DNA from: Temnothorax longispinosus
Taxonomy: Eukaryota > Arthropoda > Insecta > Hymenoptera > Formicidae
Assembly (NCBI RefSeq): GCF_030848805.1
Contig: NC_092366.1
Location: 1,612,001 to 1,676,000 of the forward strand
DNA length: 64,000 nucleotides
Direction of reading: 5' to 3'
Below are positions 54,557 through 64,000 of this stretch, in pieces. A model generated the notes under the pieces. That model saw only the letters and a program-made list of their open reading frames with translations. It did no database searches and was not told the DNA's origin. Both the position numbers and the translations under genes were made by a program. The stretch's first letter is position 1, and each line of letters starts with the position of its first letter.

Positions 54557-55708
54557 ACAATCGATATTCCGTCCTTTTAAAACACCCGTATTGATTGCGA
54601 TCGATATCGAGAAACATTAGAGCAATTCGCTTGTATTTTTAATTTAATTACCTCAAAATTATTACAGTTGAATTTAGTAGTATATTTTCTGATTGTACTG
54701 AGAATAATTAAATACATATGAAACAATTTTAACAAAATTCTTAAAACTATTCATTAAATAATCGTTGTGTAGCTCAAGTTTATAGCCACCTAGCGGCCGA
54801 AAGTCCGACTCTACGAGTTACGAAATATCCAGACGTATTACAGTAATTTATAGAAAAATATTTAATAAAAATTGCGCTTATATATATTATGCAAAGCACT
54901 CGAAAATTGTCACTATCGAAAAATATTTCAAAAACATATATTTTAATTTATATATGAATTTAATTTTGAATTGCCAAAATCATTACTGTTGAAGTTAATA
55001 GTAATTTCCTGACAGTCACAGGCATCAATTTGATTCTAAATGTGAACCTCCGTCAATACAATACATTTTTAATTATTAATATAAATTAAATCAAATTCAA
55101 TTTATACAAATCAAATAATCGCTATAAAACACGAGTTAGATTCGCGTATGCTTCTACTCTTTTTTTTTTAAATCTCTTTCATCTCTATCACTTTTATACG
55201 AAAGAATATTATGCGCGATTAATTAAAATAACGGTGTCGATAGGTAATGACAGCCGTTTGCTCGTGGAAGATTATTTTTACATGGTGTACGACCTGTTTC
55301 GATCCGGACGCACCGTGAAGTGTGTAGAAACGACAATTCTTCGAAAGCCTTGAATATATTTACCCATGGACCAGGTCACTGTCTCAATACTCCCGCCATT
55401 CAACTAGAAATTCTCAACCTGTGGGAATGTTCAGGTAGGCATGAAGAAGAAGCCGACTGAAGTGCAACGTTTCTCTAAGATTCTTTAAGAACACGGATTT
55501 TCGAACGATGCCTCGCCGACAATATCCCACAAAGTGCTCGTTGATCTCAAAAGACGGACAAATGAACCTGAAATTCCGACAGGTTCCCAGGAAATTTAGC
55601 GCTACAGACGAATCTAGCAATAGCGGTCGCGATTGAGCGATAATCGATCGCGAAATTTCTTTTTTCAGCGGATTGATCGATGTTAATAGTTATTTGTGTA
55701 ACAAGTGC
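54557..55708. other. AT-rich noncoding stretch
   Basis: Mostly AT-rich DNA with no frame, RNA gene or repeat that I recognise. A slightly GC-richer patch at about 55,230-55,640 contains short minus-strand frames without recognisable content. Confidence 0.6.
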
Positions 55709-55862
55709 TGTAAGATGAAAAAAGGCGAGTGCGGTCACCGCACCCGGGAATTTTCATCTTCACGCACGACTTGCACACCCTATTTTAGGTTGCAAGTGCG
55801 TGGAAAGTGGTCTATCACGCACGCGTAGCGTGCGTAATGAACCACTTTCCATGCACGTGTTG
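55709..55862. repeat. Cluster of nested hairpins
   Basis: Two inverted pairs sit side by side. The first pairs AAGATGAAAA (about 55,711) with TTTTCATCTT (about 55,752) around a perfect palindrome GTGCGGTCACCGCAC (about 55,729-55,743). The second pairs TTGCAAGTGCGTGGAAAGTGG (from about 55,789) with CCACTTTCCATGCACGTGTTGC (ending near 55,862), continuing to ACGCACGC/GCGTGCGT at the tip with only a few mismatches and a small gap. No reading frame crosses it credibly. It resembles a short fold-back or MITE-type repeat, but no target duplication was identified. Confidence 0.75.
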
Positions 55863-56994
55863 CATAAAAGAAATATACGCGTCGTTGTTCTCGAAGAAGG
55901 AAAAATCGTAACTTATAAAACCCGAACGCCACGTAATATGTACATGTGTGAAATACAGTGATTCGCCGTATCCGCGCGCGAGAACGAGCAAACGACGATG
56001 ATAACAAATAAAAGGAGAAAACGGCGAAGGAAGTAAGTGGAGGAGAGGAGCAGAACGAGAGGCGGTCACCGCGAAATGACGGCGATCTCCGATGTCACAC
56101 AGAGGACCGCCGGCGTCCCCTCGAGGATGAGGAGGAAGAGAACTCCGGTCGGCTCGTGTTTCGGTTTTCGGCATTCCGAGAAATATTTTCATGTGCCCTC
56201 CGCGAGAGCGAGATCTCTCCCTGCGTTCCCTCTTTCCTACTTCTTTCTCCGCGTCGATCTCTCTCTCCCTCTCGATCCTCTTTGCGCACCCATACTGTTC
56301 TGTTCGACGCAGGTTCGGCGGGCTGCGTTTTCGGGGGTGCGATCCACCACCGTCCGTGAGACCCCGAAGGGATAACCGGAGGATATCCAATGACCAAGAA
56401 TCCCCGACGCGGTAGGTTCGACCGGATGAGGAATATACTGTTCGCGCTTGCCGGCCATGGATTACGAGTGCTTTTAAGTGGTGTGCTTTTAAGCGTATTG
56501 TTAGATTTATCGCCGTGAAATCGCATTGGAAGGAGAGGAGGAACGAATCTGGAAAATGGGAAAGCGAATGCGAAAAGACAAGAATGGGTGGAGCTTGTGA
56601 ACAAAAAAGTCCGGTGTTTATGGAATATTTTTAAGGGAAAATCAAATATATTTAAAAATATATGTTTGATTTTTCCAAGAATGTTATTAGATTTTCTCAA
56701 TCTTACACGCTGCATTAAAGTCGAGCGAGCTTCAATCGCTAATTCTCTTTAAATTTCTCGTTCAATTCAACTCTTAATGTTTAGCGGAACTTTTTAATCC
56801 GAAGGACATAAGTGCAAAAGTCACTTGTTCAGATAACATTTGCAAGTACATAAAATATAGATCCTCTCTTTAGCGAGACGAATGTCGTGAAATTTAGCTA
56901 CATTTCTCTTTTCAAGAATTTGGAAATCTATCAGACGCCAAAATCATCAAAGAAAAATGCGCGATTAAATGATAGCACATCTCAGGAGCCGCTT
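55863..56994. other. Noncoding; GC-rich island then AT-rich DNA
   Basis: From about 55,960 to 56,590 the sequence is GC-rich with overlapping frames on both strands and a C/T-rich patch near 56,220-56,290; none resembles a known protein. From 56,600 to 56,990 it is AT-rich and nothing is seen. Confidence 0.5.
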
Positions 56995-57330
56995 CTAGAT
57001 ATAATCAGAAGATCGAGTTAATTCGCGCGCAAATTCTAGAAGAACGCGTTCGAGACGTATGAAGAGACGAGCGTTCGTGCGAGCGTATTCTTCTAATTCC
57101 GCGAAGGCTGGTTGCGACGTTTCCGGGCACAATGCCTTGCCGAGGCACAAAGCTCGGTTCTGAACGCGATCAAGCGACCCGAGTCGATCTATTTGAGCGA
57201 CTTCGCACCTCACTGAATAACCCTCGCCCGTAGAGATCCACGTATACGGCGCCGAATTGAATCCCGTTCCGCGAAACGTACCGCAGACGCTTTCATGCGA
57301 TGGAGGCCGTTTCTTCCGTTGTTCGGTCAA
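56995..57330 (-). CDS. Unassigned open frame of 111 codons
   Basis: This minus-strand frame has a balanced, non-repetitive composition, unlike the low-complexity frames elsewhere. It includes a segment RLGSLDRVQNRALCLGKALC that faintly recalls the stretch downstream of reverse transcriptase in non-LTR retrotransposons, where L-x-R/K-V-Q-N-R-A-L is common. The rest (for example FAELEEYARTNARLFIRLER) does not continue that resemblance convincingly. The first codon is ATG or an upstream acceptor; a GTGAGG occurs inside the frame. It may be a retroelement remnant, an exon, or chance. No neighbouring frame extends it. Confidence 0.2.
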   Translation of the reverse strand: MTEQRKKRPPSHESVCGTFRGTGFNSAPYTWISTGEGYSVRCEVAQIDRLGSLDRVQNRALCLGKALCPETSQPAFAELEEYARTNARLFIRLERVLLEFARELTRSSDYI

Positions 57331-58045
57331 ACGCCCGCGTTGCGTCCGCGGAATAAATTATTAAACCTATATAATTATATTAATTACTATAGTATGATTA
57401 GATTTAATATTAATCAAGAAATACGGTAGTGTTTCTCTCATGCCAACTGTACGCGCGACGCAAGGTACAGGCGCTATACTTAGCGCCCAATTATAGTTGA
57501 TATATCGCAGGCAAGATTTATCGTTCAGCTATAATGGCTGAAACAGTGCGTTTCTGAGTGACTTTAATCGATTTATTGGTTTCATATTATATAACAAATT
57601 CGTTTTTACTTTTGCTCCATAGTCTTCTATGCTGAGATATTCCGTCTCAAAATATATAATTGCCAAATTTTACAATTAAAAAATGGAAAAATTTTTCTAG
57701 CTGACATTTTTTCCGTTAGAAGACGCCACGAGACGGGACAGCCCGTCGACGTAGCACTGTAGCAGCGCCGCTGCATGCACGAAGCTCAATCTGACATTCG
57801 ACATCTGACATGCTCGCGAGAGAGTTGTGATTACGTTTACTGCTTATTTTACTACTTATTGTTAGTCTGAATAAAAATACCAGTACCTTATATCAGACTT
57901 ATATTATATTATAATATACATACATCCCAAAGTACTAAAAACAAGCAAATTTATTTTATAATTATAAAGAAATTTATATAATTTGATTGTAATTATGTAA
58001 TTTGCTAAAAAATGTATGCAATAGATATAAAAATTTATCACTCAC
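57331..58045. other. Mostly AT-rich; possible terminal exon of the small minus-strand transcript
   Basis: A short GC-rich patch at 57,700-57,830 could supply a last exon to the candidate gene at 58,046-58,445: an acceptor-like CATGCAG ends at 57,771 on the minus strand, and the compatible frame stays open to a stop at 57,697-57,699. The acceptor has a poor pyrimidine tract and other AGs lie close by, so the join is unproven. Nothing else is recognisable. Confidence 0.4.
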
Positions 58046-58445
58046 CGACCCTGACGCGCAACAGCGGAATTATATCTGCCACGTAGCTACGTTGATTCTG
58101 TAACAAACAAATATACAATTTATATTAAAACAATGTTCAAAAAATCTAATATCTTAAAACATAATTCTCATGCGCATTAAATTCATTATTTAATTAGGTA
58201 TTTGCTTAAATAATTATATATTTTCGGAAAATGATTTTTACAAGAATCAATTTTTATAAAATACTTTTCTTTTAACTTACTATTATTTCTAAATCATGCT
58301 AAAAACAAATAGGTTCAAGAACAAACAAAAAAATTACTTTTACACAAAAATGAAAATGATTGTATTAACGGTGATAATCGGTATTAATGAGTGGACATAG
58401 GAAAATAAGAATTGTATTACTTACACGAGCATATTCTAAAAACAT
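58046..58445 (-). CDS. Candidate small spliced gene divergent from YJU2 (two visible exons)
   Basis: On the minus strand, an ATG at 58,445 preceded by an in-frame stop opens a seven-codon exon (58,425-58,445, MFLEYAR) ending at a strong donor GTAAGTAA. After a 327-base intron, a good acceptor (TTTGTTTGTTACAG) begins a 52-base exon (58,046-58,097) that is open in only one frame. That frame is the one continuing from the first exon, giving NQRSYVADIIPLLRVRV, and it ends at a consensus donor GTGAGTGA. A third exon near 57,697-57,770 could finish a protein of about 48 residues. I do not recognise the product. Starting about 570 bases from the YJU2 start codon in the opposite direction, it could share a bidirectional promoter. 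A noncoding transcript is an equal possibility. Confidence 0.3.
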
Positions 58446-58633
58446 AGAATGCAGTGCTTAGTACAATAGATATATTGGTGCGTCCATTATAGCATTTGTT
58501 ATTGATTCTTTCAAAGAATTCGGTATAACAGCGTCCGCTAGCTCTAATGGCACGATACTGCTCAATAATAATCTCATAATAATGGTAGTAAGATACAAGT
58601 ACGTTATCCTCAAGTGATCTACAGCTTCCGAAG

Positions 58634-58771
58634 GGGCCGGTATCACAGTCTCCGATTAACGTGATTCTCCCTAGATTCTCCGATTAAACTTCACTCTTCG
58701 TCTCTTTCTAGGGGGATAGTTAGAAAGAGATGCAGGAGAATCACGTTAATCGCAGACTGTGATACCGGCCC
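58634..58771. mobile_element. 138-base MITE with 37-base terminal inverted repeats
   Basis: The left terminus (58,634-58,670, starting GGGCCGGTATCACAGTC) and right terminus (58,735-58,771) are reverse complements over 37 bases with one mismatch. The centre is also self-complementary (TCTCTTTCTA with TAGAAAGAGA), so almost the whole element folds into one hairpin. It has no coding capacity. No target duplication is evident (flanks CCGAAG and TATTCG), so the superfamily is open; termini starting GGGCCGGTA occur in some PIF/Harbinger-type elements, which is only a suggestion. It lies 242 bases upstream of the YJU2 start codon, inside the intergenic promoter region. Confidence 0.88.
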
Positions 58772-58797
58772 TATTCGAGAATCGCAAATCGAGATGA

Positions 58798-58828
58798 ATC
58801 GATATCGCGGCACGACACCATGATTGGC
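58798..58828. promoter_or_regulatory. Promoter elements upstream of YJU2: DRE-like site and inverted CCAAT box
   Basis: ATCGATAT at 58,798-58,805 contains the ATCGATA core of the DRE bound by DREF, which drives many insect housekeeping and proliferation genes. ATTGGCT at about 58,822-58,828 is a reversed CCAAT box. Both lie within about 220 bases of the YJU2 start codon. No TATA box is obvious. Motif matches this short can arise by chance. Confidence 0.35.
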
Positions 58829-59013
58829 TGACGCGCACGGTTGGCAAACGTTCACGCACTACGCAGCCGAACCGAACTACGTCACTCCGTACTCCGTTTG
58901 CGTTTGTATCTTTCGACCTAACCTTAAAGAGCTGCGGCTTTGCTGTCCACAAATTATTTGAAAGATATAAATTTCAAAGCCTAATCGCGCACCTAGAGGA
59001 CTAGAGCCGCAAG

Positions 59014-60267
59014 ATGTCGGAGCGCAAAGTTTTGAACGTAAGTACGAGACGAGAAATTGCTTTTCGCAATTGCATTTATCCACATTTATCCACTCTTTAA
59101 TAACCTTCATCTCTTATCTCCTCGTATTCCAGAAATACTATCCACCGGATTTCGATCCGTCGAAGATCCCGCGCATGAAACTGGCGAGAAATCGCCAGTA
59201 CACCGTGCGACTGATGGCACCGTTCAACATGCGTTGCAAGACATGCGGTGAATATATCTACAAGGGCAAGAAATTTAATGCGCGTAAGGAGGACGTCGAG
59301 GGCGACGATTATCTGGGGATACGCATTTACAGGTTCTACATTAAGTGCACCCGCTGCCTGCAAGAGATATCTTTCAAGACCGATCCGAAGAATACGGATT
59401 ACGAGATAGAGGCAGGCGCCACGAGAAATTTTATGGCGTTGAAACTAGCTGAGGAACAGGCGCAAAGGGAGGAGGACGAGGAGAAAGAGGAAGAGGCCAC
59501 CAATCCGATGAAACTCCTGGAAAAGAGAACGCTCCAATCGAAGCAAGAGCTGGAGTTGTTGGAATCTTTGGAGGAGTTGAAGGATTTAAATCGAAGGCAG
59601 CAGACCATAGATTATGATCAAATGTTGGAACAATACGACACCGCAGCTGCTAAACAGAGGACAGAAAAGGAACAAGAAGAATTGGATGAACGGTATATTA
59701 AATCTGTATTTGGCAAGAGACAATTAACCGGGACTGTTGTGGAAGAAGAAGTTGAGGACCTGGAAGAAGAAGAAGAAAAAGTTCAACCTCCTACAAAAAT
59801 ACTTAAAACAGATGAAGCAAACGACAAAGAAACAGTAAGGTCTTAATCTTGCATTTAATGAATTTTACTTATTGTTTGTTGCAGGAAAAATTTAATCAAA
59901 AACATGAAAACTAATGATAATTATTGCTTACTTGCAGGAAAATTCTGGACATTCTTTAAAACTTGCCAAAGCATCATTATGGTCGGAAAATACGGGATTA
60001 TTATCTAATAAAAAGAATTCGTCCGCTTTGGTCAAGAAAGGTAATATTGGTATAAAGATAAACGCAAGGTCGTCACAAAATAAAACCTCCATGATCGAAA
60101 ATGCTATTTCTCCCGACAAGAAAACAGTTTTACAGTTAGACCAAACACCTAACACTTCGACGAGTACATCGAATACAGTAAATATAGACACTAAGTCAGA
60201 TAATGTCGGCAATGGTCTCTCGTTATTAGGTGCTTATTCAGGTAGCAGCGATAACGATAGCGAATAA
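59014..60267 (+). CDS. YJU2: YJU2 (CCDC94) splicing factor
   Basis: This gene encodes a nuclear spliceosome factor of the CWC16 family, which acts with the Prp19-associated complex around the first catalytic step of pre-mRNA splicing and contacts the branch helix. Three exons (59,014-59,037; 59,133-59,834; 59,938-60,267), all in phase 0 with GT-AG borders, give 351 residues, close to the usual animal length. The start MSERKVLN is split from KYYPPDFDPSKIP by a 95-base intron, and this beginning is near-identical to animal YJU2. The zinc-binding cysteines C43/C46 (MRCKTCGEY) and C80/C83 (IKCTRCLQE) are present. They are followed by the conserved FKTDPKNTDYEIEAGATRNF block, a long charged coiled coil (about 110-200), an acidic run (about 210-225) and a Ser/Thr/Asn-rich tail ending SGSSDNDSE. 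A second possible acceptor precedes exon 3. AATAAA follows the stop closely (60,271). Confidence 0.97.
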
Positions 60268-60270
60268 TGG

Positions 60271-60276
60271 AATAAA
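60271..60276 (+). terminator. Likely YJU2 polyadenylation signal
   Basis: AATAAA begins four bases after the YJU2 stop codon and is followed by AT-rich, T-rich sequence. Further AATAAA copies lie about 45 and 65 bases on, so the actual cleavage site may be further downstream. Confidence 0.5.
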
Positions 60277-60533
60277 TAAATTAATATATTTTTTATGTTA
60301 TATATTTTTATTCAATAGAATAAATATTGTACAAAATAAACGGGGTCTACAAAAACGCGCTCGTATAAACACGTTATTTGTCTCAAAATGTGTGATATGT
60401 ATATCACGTAAAATTTTAGACTGTTATTTTAGGTATGTATACACACGCGAATTATAGATATCTGACATGCACATGTAAATAATTTCTTGTTAAATCCAAT
60501 ATAGTCGCAGGTTGATACTTTATAGGCTGTGCC

Positions 60534-60709
60534 GACGATTACAGAGTTTCTTACAGGATACCGAAGGCTCTACTCCTAAAACATAAAAGGATAAATTATC
60601 AGAAATGTTAATTGTAATCCAATCTGTTTGCGAGGCTAGGCACTCTGTAAGAAACTTTGTCGTCGAGTTACATCAATACCGATACAATGAAGCAGGGAGT
60701 ACCTAGCCT
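60534..60709. repeat. Two overlapping inverted repeats between convergent genes
   Basis: First pair: 60,534-60,556 (GACGA..GAGTTTCTTACAG) with 60,645-60,664 (CTGTAAGAAACTTTGTCGTC), differing by a three-base gap and one base. Second pair: AGGCTAGGCACTC (60,633-60,645) with GAGTACCTAGCCT (60,697-60,709), one mismatch. The right arm of the first starts where the left arm of the second ends, so the two stems could compete. It may be a decayed repeat element. Confidence 0.65.
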
Positions 60710-61167
60710 ACCAAAACAGGCCACATAATTAATACATTTGAGACAAGAGAGAACTTAAAAAAAACTTTTAAAATAATATTACAATGAAAGAAAATATGCG
60801 AGTAAAAATCCGCATAAGAATGGTTTGTCTCGAATGTGTGTTAATAGCGTCCACTTATTTATATCTGTAATAACAACGATTAATTTACTAAAAATATTAC
60901 TTGCGAGTACCAATGTTATCATAGCTTATTGAATTAGTGAATAAAAAATTAATTGTCAATGCAAAAGTGATCATGAAATTTTTAAACAAATTCCATGAAA
61001 CATACCGTTACGTATCAAGCATAAAACTTTAAAATGATATCATTTCTCAGGTATGATCTCTCAAGAAGTTTTCTATTCAAACCGACACAACAGGATGAAA
61101 TGATTAATTATAATATAGACGCAATAAGCCTCATTGTAATGCATGAACTGTATGAGAAATAATGGTA

Positions 61168-63800
61168 TTACGTCGCGCGAATAATCGGATTACATCGAAG
61201 AGAGACGTCATGAAAAGACCGCCTCGGCAGACGACCGCGATATCGACAATAATGTTGTTCGCGATAACGACGTGATTCTCTGTTACAATCCTTCGCTTTA
61301 TCATGAACCACAATAGGATTAACGATCCCGTAGAAACAATTCGCGTCTTCCTCAGAGCTGAGCTCGCCGTGAAATTTGTTTAAGCGACTCCTTGGCTCGC
61401 CGAGGGCTTCTAAAGCCGTGGAATCCATCAACCAACCGTAAAGAGATCCCCGAATGCGACGATTTCCAACGTGATGGATTACGTCATCCCTGAATTTCTC
61501 ATTAACTTCCCGCCGGCATTGCTCGCAAATGAAAGCCTTTTCCTTATCGGACGAAATACGGTACCAGTCGTTAAGATGAAATTTTCTCGGCGGAGGATCC
61601 GAACTCTTCGTGGGTGGGACGTGACGCGAAAAGTATTGATACGGCGTTTCTAGTAACGCTCGGTTCGACTCGCAAGAAAAAGCGCGCGACAATCTATCGT
61701 TGACGATGCTCGATCGAGGTTTACGCAAATACTTCCTCATGACATACCGGTTGCTATCGTTTTTACTTTTCTCCCGCAAGCTCACTTCCAGTTGCGCAAT
61801 GCGATGCTCGAGTCGCGTGCGTTGTGCCTGTGCGCGATCCTGCTGATCCTCCAGCAGCTTCACCAGCTTTTCCAGTCGCATCACTTGCATCTGCTTGCCC
61901 TCTAGCGTGATGTACAATTCCTGGATTGCCTCCGTCTTTGCCGCAATCTGCTTGTTGATCTGAATATATGAAAATTTAAAAAACTATTAGAATACAATAG
62001 ATTTAAATCGTAATCAAATCCCGAGAAATATGACCTACATAACGAAAATTATTCATCAAACCGGAAGATTTGAGATATATTATTATTTCAGTTCCCATAA
62101 TTTGGATTAAGAATGGATTAAAAGGATTGAACTTATTATATGAGAAGATTAGAAAGAAGGCTATATAGGGAACGTCGAACATTACTTCATCGATATCTTC
62201 GTAGTTTTCGTTAGGATTTGCCGCGTTTGCCTGCTTCCCTTTAAGAAGGCTTAACAGCTCGTCCCGGACTTTGAGGAATTTGCTTTGTTCGCGCATCACT
62301 CGATCGCGCTGCTCCAATTCTAGTTGCTTCTGCGTCAGGGTGGTCTCTAGCTCTTGGTTCTGCTGAATAGCCTCGGCCAAGCTGTTCCGCAAGTCGCTAA
62401 TCTGCTGCTGAAGCTCCATCGTGTCAAGTCCCTGGGCTTTACCATTTTCTTTCAATCTCGCCTGAAGGCGATGCTGAATCTCGGCTAAGTCGTTCTCCAG
62501 CACCTCATTTCTCTCTTGCCTACGTAGTAAAAATTGAGAGTCTGAATTCGAAACTAACCAACTCTTCAAAAGCAAAAATCAAAACTGAATTAAACATATT
62601 TTTTTTATCCAGGAATGTGAAAGATCGTTGTAATGTAAGGAAATAACGATCTAGCTTCTATGCTAATACATAACGTAGAACAGAAAGAATCATTTTAATT
62701 ATAAATATATTTTTAGAAACCATGTTTGACTGTATTTGAAATGGAAATATTTATTTTCCGTTGTATGTTCAGAGATATTTTAAATGGTATTCAAATATTT
62801 GATATACCAAATCTAACATGATATTGAAACTTACTCGAATCTAACAATCTTCTGAAGCCGAGCGTGCTCCAGCATCAGGTTCTGAAGATCATTAGTCTTG
62901 GCTACGAGTTCGGCAGCCAGCCTATCCTTCGTCTCGTCTTCGTTATCATGGCTCTGTAGGCGAATGAAAAGGACGATTAATTGAAATTAATTTTGTAAAC
63001 GACCTATCGGAGACGAAGATCACGGTCTAACAAGTGTGGGAAAGCGAATCGAACGGTTCTTAGTTCTTATACAAGCAGAGATTCCGAAAGTAATGCAAAC
63101 TAACGGCCGCCTGATGCATCACAGCGACAATTTCTTGCTTCTCCCTCTCGAGTTGCTCGATCTTTTCCCTCTGTCTTTCTAGCTCGGCTCGGGCCGCCAT
63201 GAGATCATTATACAAGCAAACCTCGTTCTCCGTGTGATTATTATCTGAAGCTTTGACCAGCAAATATTATAATTGTGTCAATATTTCGTTCAAAATGTAA
63301 ACGAGAAATTTTCTCGATACTTTGAAATTGCTAAGCTTACCTACCTGTGACAGCAATATTATTGCTCTTCTCACTCGCGAGATCGCAGAGCAGCTGGCTC
63401 TTCTCTTCAAGATGTTTACAACGTTCTTCCATTTCAATTAGAGCATTTTCGGCTTCTTGTCTACAATAAATGTAATGTTAGAATTAATTATAGTGAAATT
63501 TTTTTAGAAAAACTTCTCGCGAATTTCCCGAATTTATCTAATTCTTATTATCCATGTACATGAAATATATTAGAATAATATAATAATTATACAATTATTT
63601 TTCTTCAAAGATAACATTGAAAGACAAAACTAATAGAAATTCTTAAAGGCGGCGAACCTATAACTCACCTTTTTTCTCTCTCTTCTACCAACTCTGCGTT
63701 CAAATTTCGTTCGTTCGTTTCAAATTTTACCGATAACTCTTTAATAGTAGCATTTGCTTCCGCTTCCTTGCGAACCATCTTTTCTTTGAGCTCCAGCATC
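61168..63800 (-). CDS. Coiled-coil protein, at least six exons, 5' end beyond the window; family unassigned
   Basis: Exons read leftward are 63,669-63,800; 63,345-63,460; 63,105-63,244; 62,835-62,953; 62,186-62,519; and 61,168-61,959. All have GT-AG borders and compatible phases, giving 543 residues before a TAA. The 63,800 end is an acceptor, so more exons lie to the right. About the first 345 visible residues form a nearly continuous coiled coil rich in Glu, Gln, Lys, Arg and Leu (for example LEREKQEIVAVMHQAA and RLEKLVKLLEDQQDRAQAQR), as in centrosomal, golgin or other scaffold proteins. The last exon then changes to a basic tail of about 190 residues holding C425-x2-C428 (ICEQCRREV) and a paired His near 442-443, a possible small zinc site. 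I cannot name the family. The gene is convergent with YJU2. Confidence 0.88.
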
Positions 63801-64000
63801 CTAAGGAAGGCAACTTTAAGAAAATACAGAATAAAAGAGATCAATCTTACCTTTATTCAACCTCATTATCTAGCTAAAGATAATAAGTAATTTTTCAAAG
63901 CTTTTTAATAGAAATTTAATTTTATTTAAAAAAAAAGCTTTCCTTATTTATCCATCACTTAAAATTAACACTAGGCTTTTATACTTCTTAAAGGTCGAGA

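Larger units (their letters stand above)
60268..61167. other. Intergenic region between convergent genes; 3' UTRs
   Basis: A polyadenylation signal AATAAA is at 60,271-60,276, with another at about 60,318 and AATAAA within CAAAATAAACG near 60,336, all fitting the YJU2 transcript. The coiled-coil gene must end on the opposite strand, but no clear minus-strand AATAAA was found near its stop. The middle carries overlapping inverted repeats. No reading frame or RNA gene is supported. Confidence 0.6.

Overview
This window looks like nuclear DNA of an insect, most likely a hymenopteran and plausibly an ant. It has an AT-rich background broken by GC-rich islands without CpG depletion, many CT/GA microsatellites, GT-AG introns of about 100-370 bases, and an insect-type YJU2 gene. 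Species identity is inference, because nothing could be searched.

Layout. Bases 1 to about 58,000 hold no gene I can name. The left edge may carry the end of a coding exon (1-93, followed by a good donor), and a few other exon-like segments occur, all weak. This stretch holds AT-rich DNA, GC islands with long pyrimidine or purine tracts, GC-rich minisatellites, a 222-base antisense fragment of 28S rRNA (6462-6683), and several non-autonomous repeat elements. The repeats are a 304-base element with 18-base inverted termini and TA target duplications (13971-14274), a 421-base near-perfect fold-back (26553-26973), a 454-base element with 16-base termini and TA duplications (34483-34936), a tRNA-like relic (54488-54556) and a hairpin cluster (55709-55862).

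The right end is gene-dense. A possible small spliced transcript runs leftward from 58445. A 138-base MITE with 37-base termini sits at 58634-58771. YJU2 (CCDC94), a spliceosome factor, runs rightward in three exons (59014-60267). Convergent with it, a coiled-coil protein gene of at least six exons (61168-63800) runs leftward and continues beyond the right edge. Between the two stop codons lies a 900-base interval with overlapping inverted repeats.

How the genes relate. YJU2 is a housekeeping splicing factor with a compact promoter that carries a DRE-like site and a reversed CCAAT box. The coiled-coil gene is convergent with it and shows no functional link. I found no operon-like system, CRISPR array, viral gene or toxin gene. 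The most interesting signals are the long fold-back, the MITE inside the YJU2 upstream region, the paired inverted repeats between the convergent genes, and the 28S fragment.
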